From Desemzia sp045528445 (lineage in GTDB: Bacteria; Bacillota; Bacilli; Lactobacillales; Carnobacteriaceae): a DNA stretch of 32,381 bases. The stretch lies in assembly GCF_045528445.1 (NCBI RefSeq), contig NZ_JBGQQU010000035.1, forward strand, positions 1 to 32,381, given 5' to 3'. The translations under genes were made by a program, and so were the position numbers. The notes beneath the pieces are model-generated. The model did no database searches. It saw only the letters and a program-made list of their open reading frames with translations, and was not told the origin of the DNA. This document shows, one piece after another, positions 16,834 to 23,411 of this stretch (position 1 is the stretch's first letter; each line of letters begins with the position of its first letter).

Positions 16834-16879
16834 AAAATCCCTTTTCGCTAATGGGCAACCATCAGCGAAAAGGGATTTT
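16834..16879 (+). terminator. Terminator of the ABC operon
   Basis: A 16-bp perfect stem (16834-16849 with 16864-16879). Its apex continues as ATGG-GCAA-CCAT, which is a GNRA tetraloop helix, and the right arm ends in TTTT. The A-rich left flank means it could also terminate transcription from the other side. Confidence 0.85.
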
Positions 16880-16923
16880 GTTGTGTTGCAGAGTAGAAGG
16901 GGGGCTATTTAATGATTCACAGC

Positions 16924-17310
16924 TGATTATAAGTGGAATTATGAAGAAGACGAGAGATACTTAAAGATTCGAGGTTGGTTACATGTGTGAATGTGAAGTA
17001 GAGGTGGTCTACTTAATAATTCGAGGTTGATTACATGTGTGAATGTGAAGTAGAGGTGGTCTACTTAATAATTCGAGGTTGATTACATGCGGGAATGTGA
17101 AGTAGAGGTGGTCTACTTAAAGATTCGAGATTGATTACATGCGGGAATGTGAAGTAGAGGTGGTCTACTTAATAATTCGAGGTTAGTTACATGCGGAATT
17201 GTGAAATAGAGACGTTCTACTTCACAATTCGAGACTATCAATAAGCTGAATTAGGAAGTGGGACCTGATCACCTAGTAATCACCTCCTGATTATAGGTAC
17301 ATGCGGACTT
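16924..17310. repeat. 52-bp tandem repeat array of hairpin units
   Basis: The anchor ATTCGAG recurs exactly every 52 bases at 16967, 17019, 17071, 17123, 17175 and 17227. The inner units are nearly identical; the outermost units (16924-16962 and after 17190) are diverged, and weak traces continue to about 17310. Each inner unit holds the inverted repeat AAGTAGA-GGTGG-TCTACTT at 16996, 17048, 17100 and 17152. In the last unit this grows to a 15-bp stem with one mismatch (17196-17210 with 17216-17230). The period is not a multiple of three. The array lies between two convergent transcription units. It has no variable spacers, so it is not a CRISPR. Confidence 0.92.
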
Positions 17311-17348
17311 TTATATGCCCAAGGGAGTAAATGAGTGATATGAAAAAA

Positions 17349-17371
17349 GGCTATCTCATATTGAGACAACC
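17349..17371 (-). terminator. Terminator of the ydhK-like gene
   Basis: On the minus strand a 10-bp stem (two G-U pairs, 3-base loop) is followed by a run of six T (plus-strand A-run at 17343-17348). It lies 16 bases past the stop codon of the lipoprotein gene. Confidence 0.75.
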
Positions 17372-17386
17372 CATTCTGTTTATCAC

Positions 17387-17977
17387 CTATTCAACGGGAG
17401 CTAATTCATCTTCGGTCAACCATTTATGATTTTTCACAGTCTCACTGCCATCAGTAGGCTGGTAGTCGACCATGTACACCGTAGTTTCATTGGCTGCATC
17501 AATAGTAGCAGCAGCTCCTTGCATGCCTTCCATGTGCATAGCTTCCAAAGTGACTTCAGTACCTGGCTCTAGAGCCGAGTCCCCAGCTTCTGCCATTTCT
17601 TCATATACAACCCATTTATGATTTTTTACACGGTCGCCGCCGTTCGTTGGATCATAAGATACTTCATAAGCAACAGTATCAAATGCTCCTACAATAGTAG
17701 CTTCTGCGCCTTTCATACCAGGCATGTGTCCAGATTCGATCATCACGGTATCGCCAACTGCATAGGTGGGATCTTGTGCTTCTTGAAGTCCTTCTGGAAT
17801 GTCGCCAGAGTCGTCATGCATCATGTGTCCCATATCCGATTCTTCCATAGAACTTGATTCCTCGATTGAACTGCTGGACTCTGAGGAATTTGTTTCCGCT
17901 TCTTCTGTTGTAGAACAAGCGGATAAAGCTAAAGTAGTAGACAGCGCTAAAAATGGTAAAAAGTTTTTTCGATTCAT
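17387..17977 (-). CDS. ydhK: YdhK/DUF1541 family lipoprotein
   Basis: A 196-residue lipoprotein. The signal peptide ends in a lipobox LSAC with lipidated C21. A Ser/Glu-rich linker (22-48) and a Met/His cluster (MGHMMH, 49-54) follow. Two tandem DUF1541 repeats come next (about 70-126 and 135-191), each with 'HMxGM' near its start and 'VKNHKW' near its end. It should sit on the outer face of the membrane. The Met/His-rich motifs suggest binding of copper or another soft metal, but this is inference; the family's role is not established. The start ATG follows AGGAGGAATCAGTT. The leader contains a 24-bp inverted repeat. Confidence 0.88.
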   Translation of the reverse strand: MNRKNFLPFLALSTTLALSACSTTEEAETNSSESSSSIEESSSMEESDMGHMMHDDSGDIPEGLQEAQDPTYAVGDTVMIESGHMPGMKGAEATIVGAFDTVAYEVSYDPTNGGDRVKNHKWVVYEEMAEAGDSALEPGTEVTLEAMHMEGMQGAAATIDAANETTVYMVDYQPTDGSETVKNHKWLTEDELAPVE

Positions 17978-17995
17978 AACTGATTCCTCCTATCA

Positions 17996-18019
17996 AATGT
18001 AAACAGAAACGTTTACATT
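17996..18019. promoter_or_regulatory. Inverted-repeat operator candidate upstream of ydhK
   Basis: Two perfect 9-base arms, AATGTAAAC and GTTTACATT, are separated by 6 bases. The element sits about 5 bases upstream of the ydhK ribosome site (17985-17990), where a repressor would block transcription or early elongation. The arms contain TGTAAAC/GTTTACA, but in the opposite order to the CopY box (ACAnnTGT), so the regulator is not assigned. Confidence 0.55.
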
Positions 18020-18085
18020 CGTAATCAATTAACAGCTTAACAAGAATAGTAGGAGAAGGTCAATAAATCAGCTTTATTGAGTTGA

Positions 18086-18114
18086 TTGTTTCAAATTAGG
18101 CTCAAGTCTAGTAA
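18086..18114 (+). promoter_or_regulatory. Weak promoter candidate for the hydrolase operon
   Basis: TTGTTT (18086-18091) and TAGTAA (18109-18114) are 17 bases apart, about 120 bases before the hydrolase start. Both hexamers deviate from consensus. No terminator or known riboswitch was recognised in the leader between this site and 18235. Confidence 0.3.
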
Positions 18115-18235
18115 AATAAAAGCAAGTAGAGCTCTGTTAGGAAAAAGGGCCAGCTGATAAAGGCTGAGATTTATATGCGTGTGTTAATGGATAAACAGTA
18201 AAAAGCACGTATATAAATATAGAAGGAGTACACTG

Positions 18236-19162
18236 ATGAATCCCATTTTTAAATTTGTGTTGAAAATGATGTCTTCCCCTAAAATCAATATGCAGGAAGA
18301 TTATGAATTTGTACGAAAGATGCAGCAGATTTTTTCTAAAAAACCTAAGAAGGGATACATCATCTTAGATCAAAAAATTTATTCCAAGGATCAATCTCAC
18401 GATATCCCTGTTAGAGTATTTCGCCCTCAAGAGCTGCGGCACGATGATGCTTTGTTATTTGTTCATGGTGGAGGATGGGTGACTGGAAACATCGATACGT
18501 ATACAAATACTTGTATCAATATGGCCGATTTAACAGGGAGGGTAGTGTACTCGGTAAATTACCGTTTAGCTCCTGAATATCCATATCCAGCCGGGTTAGA
18601 AGACTGCTATCAGGTGGTGGACATCTTGCTGAATCATTTGGAAATGGCACGATTGGCAGATGTTTCTAAGTTGACCTTGATCGGAGATTCTGCGGGAGCC
18701 AATCTGATAGCTGCAGTGTCGCTGTTACTGCGAGATGAAGGCAGGATAGTACCAGCAAAGCAGATATTGCTGTACCCTGTCACGTATTGGGATCACACAG
18801 AAAACTCTCCTTTTGAATCTATTCGTACGAATGGATATGACTACGGGTTGACCGCCAAAAAGATGCAAGAATATATGGAATTGTATGCTCCTGAATTGGC
18901 AACGCGTCAAAGTCCGTATATCTCTCCTTTATCAGCTGATGATCTGACAAAACAGCCGGAGACACTGATTGTGACAGCTGAGTTTGATCCGCTTCGCGAT
19001 GAAGGAGAAGCTTATGGAGAAAAATTACGAGATGCTGGAAATAAAGTGAGGATCCATCGAGTAAAAGAAACCGTTCATGGGTTTATTACGTACCCAAAAT
19101 TCGTGGAACCGGTAGTTGAAACGTATGAGATTATCAATGAATTTTTAAGTACTGATCGATAA
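18236..19162 (+). CDS. Alpha/beta hydrolase (HSL-type esterase)
   Basis: A 308-residue serine esterase/lipase-like enzyme of the hormone-sensitive-lipase group, probably cytoplasmic. The oxyanion motif HGGG lies at 77-80, the nucleophile elbow G150-D-S152-A-G, and the acid D251 in EFDPLRDE, with the catalytic H281 in VHGF. All triad residues are present and the length is typical. The start follows AGAAGGAG. Short acyl esters or acetylated small molecules are likely substrates, but none can be named. It is followed 34 bases later by an acyltransferase-like gene, which suggests a linked acyl-ester pathway. Confidence 0.9.
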   Translation: MNPIFKFVLKMMSSPKINMQEDYEFVRKMQQIFSKKPKKGYIILDQKIYSKDQSHDIPVRVFRPQELRHDDALLFVHGGGWVTGNIDTYTNTCINMADLTGRVVYSVNYRLAPEYPYPAGLEDCYQVVDILLNHLEMARLADVSKLTLIGDSAGANLIAAVSLLLRDEGRIVPAKQILLYPVTYWDHTENSPFESIRTNGYDYGLTAKKMQEYMELYAPELATRQSPYISPLSADDLTKQPETLIVTAEFDPLRDEGEAYGEKLRDAGNKVRIHRVKETVHGFITYPKFVEPVVETYEIINEFLSTDR

Positions 19163-19196
19163 AGGGAAAGTTTTAGTTGTTTGGAGGTGAGTCAGT

Positions 19197-20606
19197 TTGA
19201 AGAAGAAGGAAACGACCAACCAAAAAGGATGGGTGCGACTAGACAATGCTTCGAATATTTTTTTAGCAGCCATGTCCACCACTGATACCAAAGTATTTCG
19301 GTTGAGTGCGGAAATGGAAAATGAGGTCGATTCCGTCCTGCTGCAACAAGCGCTTGAAAAAACGTATGCACAATATATGCTGTACCATAGTGTGTTAAGA
19401 AGAGGAATTTTTTGGTATTACCTGCAACAGACGACTATTCAACCGCGAGTAGTTCCTGATGTATTGACACCTTGTTCGCCGCTGTATCATTTTGATCAAA
19501 AAGAGTTATTGTTTCGTGTGATTTACAATGATAAGCGCATTCACTTGGAAGTGTTCCATGTTTTGAGTGACGGAACAGGAGCGCTGTGGTTCTTTGAAGA
19601 TTTACTGAAAGAGTATATCTTATTGCGCCATCCTCAAACGCAAGCAGAATTAATGAAAGAACAACGGGAAATCCAGCAACAACACTTAGAAGACAGCTTT
19701 GTCACCCATTTTAGCCACAGTGAACAACAAAATTTTACGGACTCAGCGCAATCTGCTGTGCGCAGTTTTGTGAAAAGCAGTAAAAATGCTGCATTTGAAT
19801 ATGGACGAAAAGCGAGAAGATTGATGTGGGCAACGAAAAGAAGAAAACGTCGGAAACGGAAAATACATCGGATAACCGGCAGGAAAACAGCCGATAATCG
19901 AACAAAAATTATTGAATTAGAGATGCCGGTGAAAACAGTACTGAATTTGGCTCATGAACAAGATGCTACGCTGACTATGTATTTGATTGCTGTATACTTT
20001 GAAGCTATTCGAGAAGCCAGTCCACATTTTCGTTCTGGGGAAACGATCGCAATATCCGTTCCGGTAAATTTAAGACAATTTTATCCTTCCGATTCAGCCC
20101 GTAATTTCTTTAGTACCGTCAAATTAAAATACACTTATCCACAAGAAAAAGAAGTGGATATCAATAAAATCTGTGATACTTTGACGAAACAAATGCAGCA
20201 CCAGCTGAGCAAAGAAAATTTGGAAAAACGGTTAAGCCGATTGATCGCATTTGAATACAATCCATTTAACCGAGTTATTCCGCGTCCGTTAAAAGATGGT
20301 GTGTTAAAAATCATCAATTTCTTTAACAACCGAAATTTAACAGTGGCTATGTCGAATCTCGGACGAGTGTCATTGCCGCAATCGATGAATCCCTATGTTC
20401 ATGCGCTTTATTTCCACACGTCTGCTGTCAGACCCCAATTTTCTGTTATCAGTCATGGTGGAACTTTGACGATTTCTTTTACGTCGCCTTATTTAGAGAC
20501 AGAGATCCAAGAAAACTTTGTTCGGAAACTGACTAAATCTGGGGTAGATGTAACGATTGCTGCAAATAAAGTGACAGCTTCAGAATTAAGAGGTGATGAA
20601 GAGTGA
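19197..20606 (+). CDS. Condensation/alcohol acetyltransferase-like protein
   Basis: A 469-residue protein with the HxxxDG motif of CoA-dependent acyltransferases and condensation domains (H121-V-L-S-D125-G126). A C-terminal half follows with the 'ISVPVNLRQFYPSDSARNFFS' type segment (residues about 283-303) seen in AATase-like enzymes. A strongly basic patch lies at about 203-230 (KRRKRRKRK). There is no signal peptide. It starts with TTG at 19197 behind GGAGGTGAGTC. It overlaps the next gene by 4 bases (GTGA). The hydrolase, this protein and the zinc-ribbon membrane protein appear to form one unit that makes or modifies an acylated product; the product is unknown. Confidence 0.8.
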   Translation: MKKKETTNQKGWVRLDNASNIFLAAMSTTDTKVFRLSAEMENEVDSVLLQQALEKTYAQYMLYHSVLRRGIFWYYLQQTTIQPRVVPDVLTPCSPLYHFDQKELLFRVIYNDKRIHLEVFHVLSDGTGALWFFEDLLKEYILLRHPQTQAELMKEQREIQQQHLEDSFVTHFSHSEQQNFTDSAQSAVRSFVKSSKNAAFEYGRKARRLMWATKRRKRRKRKIHRITGRKTADNRTKIIELEMPVKTVLNLAHEQDATLTMYLIAVYFEAIREASPHFRSGETIAISVPVNLRQFYPSDSARNFFSTVKLKYTYPQEKEVDINKICDTLTKQMQHQLSKENLEKRLSRLIAFEYNPFNRVIPRPLKDGVLKIINFFNNRNLTVAMSNLGRVSLPQSMNPYVHALYFHTSAVRPQFSVISHGGTLTISFTSPYLETEIQENFVRKLTKSGVDVTIAANKVTASELRGDEE

Positions 20607-21271
20607 AACGATGTTCGCATTGTCAGGTAAATATTAAAGGTGACTGGTCGGAATGTCCGCTTTGTCACCAACAATTAGATCCGGTAGAGTCAGCAGAAGC
20701 TGCAAGCAGCCCTTATCCGGATATTCCTTTACGTTTCAATAAGAAAAAAGTTTTCAAATGGATGATGTTGGCGTCTGTAGTCATTATTCTTGGGTTTTAT
20801 ACAGCTGGATTTTTCTTTCCTGATCCCTTGAATGTTTGGCAATGGTCTTTATTTGGAATCGTCAATTTATGGTTAGTTGTCTTGATCATTATCCGTAAAC
20901 GAAGAAATATAGCTAAAGGAATCGTTTATTTGATCATATCTGCTTCACTGGTCTGTGCGTATTTGGATTATATATCGGGCTGGAGTGCTTGGTCTACCAC
21001 TTATGCGATTCCGCTGATCTGTACATTTGCTACAATAGCTATGTTTTTCGCGGTCCGAATCGTTCGCTTAAAAGTGGAAGATTATGTGTTGTATCTGTTG
21101 ACTGCAACGCTGCTCGGATTTATGCCGACGACATTTTTGTTTTTAAATTGGACAACATGGCTGTTCCCATCCCAATTGTCGCTTTTATTGAGTACCTTGA
21201 TGTTTATCTGGATCACCGCTATACACGGAAGAGCTATTATCACAGAACTGCAAAAACGCGCACAAATTTAA
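20603..21271 (+). CDS. Zinc-ribbon six-helix membrane protein (DUF6320-like)
   Basis: A 222-residue protein with an N-terminal zinc ribbon (C4-x2-C7 and C18-x2-C21) and six hydrophobic helices over residues about 50-212. This layout matches the DUF6320 family, which I recall as a frequent neighbour of acetyltransferase-like genes. The function is unknown; an anchor or transporter partner for the acyltransferase is possible. The start is GTG 20603, overlapping the upstream stop, with GAGGTGATGAAGA serving as ribosome site, so translation is coupled. Confidence 0.75.
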   Translation: MKRCSHCQVNIKGDWSECPLCHQQLDPVESAEAASSPYPDIPLRFNKKKVFKWMMLASVVIILGFYTAGFFFPDPLNVWQWSLFGIVNLWLVVLIIIRKRRNIAKGIVYLIISASLVCAYLDYISGWSAWSTTYAIPLICTFATIAMFFAVRIVRLKVEDYVLYLLTATLLGFMPTTFLFLNWTTWLFPSQLSLLLSTLMFIWITAIHGRAIITELQKRAQI

Positions 21272-21292
21272 GGAAATATTCTCAGAAACAGT

Positions 21293-21336
21293 AACAAAGC
21301 TTCTTTTCAATTTAGTTATTGAAAAGAAGCTTTGTT
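21293..21336. terminator. Bidirectional terminator between the hydrolase operon and mgtE
   Basis: A perfect 18-bp stem (21293-21310 with 21319-21336) with an 8-base loop. It lies between convergent genes, 22 bases after the DUF6320-like stop and 37 bases from the mgtE stop. Short T tracts occur on the plus side. Confidence 0.85.
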
Positions 21337-21373
21337 TGTAAGGGATAAAAGAACAACTTGAGTAGTCATACTG

Positions 21374-22747
21374 TTATAAAATATGAAGCAGCTCAGTTGC
21401 TATACTAAAATAAATCAGCAATCCCAAAGCATCGTTGATAGTGGTGATAAAAGGACCAGAGGCAATTGCTGGATCGATGTTCATTTTGTGAATAACAATT
21501 GGAATAGTCGCGCCAACTACTGTGGAGAGACTAAGTGTGAAGAAAAGCGAGATGCCAATGATCAGTGCTAAAATGAGATTCCCATAGAAGAGACCTGCTA
21601 CCACTCCCAATACTGTTCCAGCGACACCTCCAATCATTGTACCTGCTAGAAATTCTTTCCAGATCGTCTTCCAAAATTGTTTCCGGTTTCTTTCCTCTCC
21701 TTGGGAAATATTCCGTACAGCTATGGCAAGTGATTGAGTACCGACATTTCCGGCAGAGTCCATGATAATAGGAATAAAAGCAGCAAGGATGACTACTTGG
21801 TTGAGTGTTTCTTCAAAAGAACTGATGAGAGAAGCACTGATCATTCCTAGGAAAACTAGGATGATAATCCATGGCATTCGAAGCCGAGCCATCTCAAAGG
21901 CACTTTCTTCTCCTTTTTCTATTTTTTTCGGATTTTTTCGAATAGCTGAAAATTCATTAAAATCTTCCTTAGTTTCTTCGACTAAAACATCCATGATGTC
22001 ATCTACAGTTACGATCCCCATCAGTTTATTTTTCTGATCCAAAACGGGGACAGCCAGCAGATCGTAATCTTGAATGATTTGAGCCACCTCTTCTTGGTCA
22101 TCGTCGATTCGGACGAAAGCCAGTTGGGTATGCATGATATCCGCCAGCTTTGTTTCTTCCGAATGAAGAATGAGATCCCTTAGTGATACGACTCCGACTA
22201 AATGATCAGCATCATCCAGAACATAGAAGTAGTAAACCAATTCTGTAGCTTTCGCAATAGTACGAACTAAATCAATCGTTTGTTGTATAGTATGTTCAAG
22301 AGTAACCACTACCATCCCTTTGGTCATTATTGAACCAGCAGTCTCTGGTTCATAGGAGAGCATTTCTTCCACTTTTTTCCTCTCTGTATCTTCGAGTAAG
22401 TTAAGAAGAACTTTTTTTTCATCTTCATCAAAATAAGATAAAAAGGCCACAACGTTATCTAATTCCATATACGGAAACAAATGGGCGGTATACTGTGGCG
22501 AGAATACCTCATAAGCCTCTATTTGATCTGCTGGATCCATCCATTCGAACAATTCTGCAAATTCTGTTGGGCCTAGAAAGGACTCTATTTTCTTTTTCTT
22601 TTCAGGATAAAGCAAGTGAAACAGTTCTACTTGGTCTTTTAGATGGAGTTTCAAGAAGAGCCTCCGGAATCTCTTCCGATTGTTTTCTTTAGCAGCTCTA
22701 AAGACAGCCTCATAGTAATTATTTTTTCTAGTGTCTATTTTTTTCAT
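21374..22747 (-). CDS. mgtE: Magnesium transporter MgtE
   Basis: A 457-residue Mg2+ channel. An N-terminal helical superhelix domain (about 8-125) is followed by two CBS domains (about 130-255, with 'AGSIMT' before them), a connecting helix, and five membrane helices from about 283 to the end. The conserved TM pieces 'PIIMDSAGNVGTQSLAIAVR' and 'ALGLLIYFSIA' are present. The N and CBS domains close the pore when cytoplasmic Mg2+ is high. I choose ATG 22747, because AAAGGA (22757-22762) is 9 bases away; the in-frame ATG at 22756 touches that site. Expression is under an M-box, and a small ORF overlaps the start. Confidence 0.95.
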   Translation of the reverse strand: MKKIDTRKNNYYEAVFRAAKENNRKRFRRLFLKLHLKDQVELFHLLYPEKKKKIESFLGPTEFAELFEWMDPADQIEAYEVFSPQYTAHLFPYMELDNVVAFLSYFDEDEKKVLLNLLEDTERKKVEEMLSYEPETAGSIMTKGMVVVTLEHTIQQTIDLVRTIAKATELVYYFYVLDDADHLVGVVSLRDLILHSEETKLADIMHTQLAFVRIDDDQEEVAQIIQDYDLLAVPVLDQKNKLMGIVTVDDIMDVLVEETKEDFNEFSAIRKNPKKIEKGEESAFEMARLRMPWIIILVFLGMISASLISSFEETLNQVVILAAFIPIIMDSAGNVGTQSLAIAVRNISQGEERNRKQFWKTIWKEFLAGTMIGGVAGTVLGVVAGLFYGNLILALIIGISLFFTLSLSTVVGATIPIVIHKMNIDPAIASGPFITTINDALGLLIYFSIATELLHIL

Positions 22748-22844
22748 TCCGATCATTCCTTTCGGGAAGGTTTACTAGATGCCATTCTTTTTTTTGTATC
22801 GTTAATTCAAACTTTCTCCTTCGACTATCCGAATTCGGATCCAT
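22728..22844 (-). CDS. Leader ORF overlapping the mgtE start (38 aa)
   Basis: ATG at 22844 follows TAAGGAGGTG (22851-22860) at ideal distance, a stronger ribosome site than that of mgtE. The peptide begins MDPNSDSRRRKFELTIQKK, continues EWHLVNLPERNDRNEKNRH and stops with TAG at 22728. It ends 20 bases inside mgtE in another frame. It is highly charged, with no membrane segment, and I recognise no homolog. It is most likely a leader peptide that couples or limits mgtE translation. Its acidic/proline start followed by arginines recalls the enterobacterial MgtL leader, but that is only an analogy. Confidence 0.55.
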   Translation of the reverse strand: MDPNSDSRRRKFELTIQKKEWHLVNLPERNDRNEKNRH

Positions 22845-22932
22845 ATAAACCACCTCCTTAAAAGAATTCGTTCGTTAAAAAAATAGAGAACGTTACTACT
22901 TTAAGCGTTTAGTTCTATAGACAATGGCCTCC

Positions 22933-22965
22933 ATTTCACGATAAAAAAGTGCCTCACCATGAAAT
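22933..22965 (-). other. Second hairpin in the mgtE leader
   Basis: Between the M-box terminator and the leader ORF, 22933-22940 and 22958-22965 can pair over 8 bp (one wobble). Inside lies GTG-AGG-CAC followed by six T on the minus strand. This could be a small secondary stop or a structural element in readthrough mRNA. The rest of 22866-23000 shows nothing I recognise. Confidence 0.3.
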
Positions 22966-23018
22966 AGCGAAAGATCCCAACTCTAGAATGAACGCTAAAA
23001 ATTTATAAAACAAAAAAA

Positions 23019-23039
23019 GCACGCCCCCGAAGAGTGTGC
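23019..23039 (-). terminator. M-box-controlled terminator
   Basis: Minus strand: GCACACTC-TTCG-GGGGCGTGC (one mismatch, one G-U), followed by seven T (23012-23018). Its 5' arm (CTCTTCG with TGCAC) can instead pair with CGAAGAGGTGCA at the 3' end of the M-box (23092-23103). This gives the mutually exclusive antiterminator expected when Mg2+ is low. Confidence 0.85.
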
Positions 23040-23096
23040 AAAAAGACTGCCTGAGCAGCACGTTTCAAAATGGTTTATTTTGTCTATTTTCTGCAC

Positions 23097-23249
23097 CTCT
23101 TCGTTGAGTTTTAGCTCTGTACAGCATAGGGATTGCCCCAGCTGCATTAAGAATTTCCTTAATTCGAAAATTCCTGTTAACCCATTGGCGTCTTTCGACG
23201 TTTCTGGGCAGCAGCCTATCTCTCGTACAGTAGCCTCACCTAACAAGGT
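23097..23249 (-). ncRNA. M-box (ykoK) magnesium riboswitch
   Basis: The minus strand carries the conserved M-box blocks in order: GTTAGGTGAGGCT, then GGCTGCTGCCCAGAAACGTC, GACGCCAATGGGTTAACAGG, TTCTTAATGCAGCTGGGGCA, and CTGTACAGAGCTAAAACTCA before the closing P1 arm AACGAAG. It senses Mg2+; bound Mg2+ frees the terminator at 23019-23039 and turns mgtE off. P1 pairs CTTGTT with AACGAAG, leaving one bulged base. It lies 353 bases upstream of mgtE in the same orientation. Confidence 0.95.
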
Positions 23250-23273
23250 TATTTACTTTTTATCTACGGACCT

Positions 23274-23302
23274 ATTATAGAATATTGTTCACTTATTTAC
23301 AA
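23274..23302 (-). promoter_or_regulatory. Promoter of the M-box-mgtE transcript
   Basis: On the minus strand TTGTAA (23302-23297) and a perfect TATAAT (23279-23274) are exactly 17 bases apart. They place the transcription start about 17 bases before the M-box. Confidence 0.8.
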
Positions 23303-23366
23303 GCTTGCTTATTTGCTGATACATGACTGTTTCTTGCTATCCAAAATTTATAATACCGTACACCAT

Positions 23367-23409
23367 AAATAAGGATACAAACCACTAAATGTGGTTTGCA
23401 TCCTTATTT
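23367..23409 (-). terminator. Terminator of malY
   Basis: A 19-base-arm hairpin (23367-23385 with 23391-23409, one mismatch, loop TAAAT), starting 3 bases past the malY stop codon. It is symmetrical in A/T ends, so it could work in both directions. Confidence 0.8.
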
Positions 23410-23411
23410 GA

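Noticed and set aside
16924..17310. CRISPR array
   Set aside because: The whole 52-base unit repeats; there are no unique spacers between short constant repeats and no cas genes in the window.
22643..22861. Plus-strand 72-codon frame opposite the mgtE start
   Set aside because: It has no ribosome site and is antisense to mgtE and its leader; the composition reflects the complementary strand.
22995..23280. Open frames on both strands across 22995-23280
   Set aside because: This interval is the M-box riboswitch and its terminator, a structured RNA; the frames have no ribosome sites.
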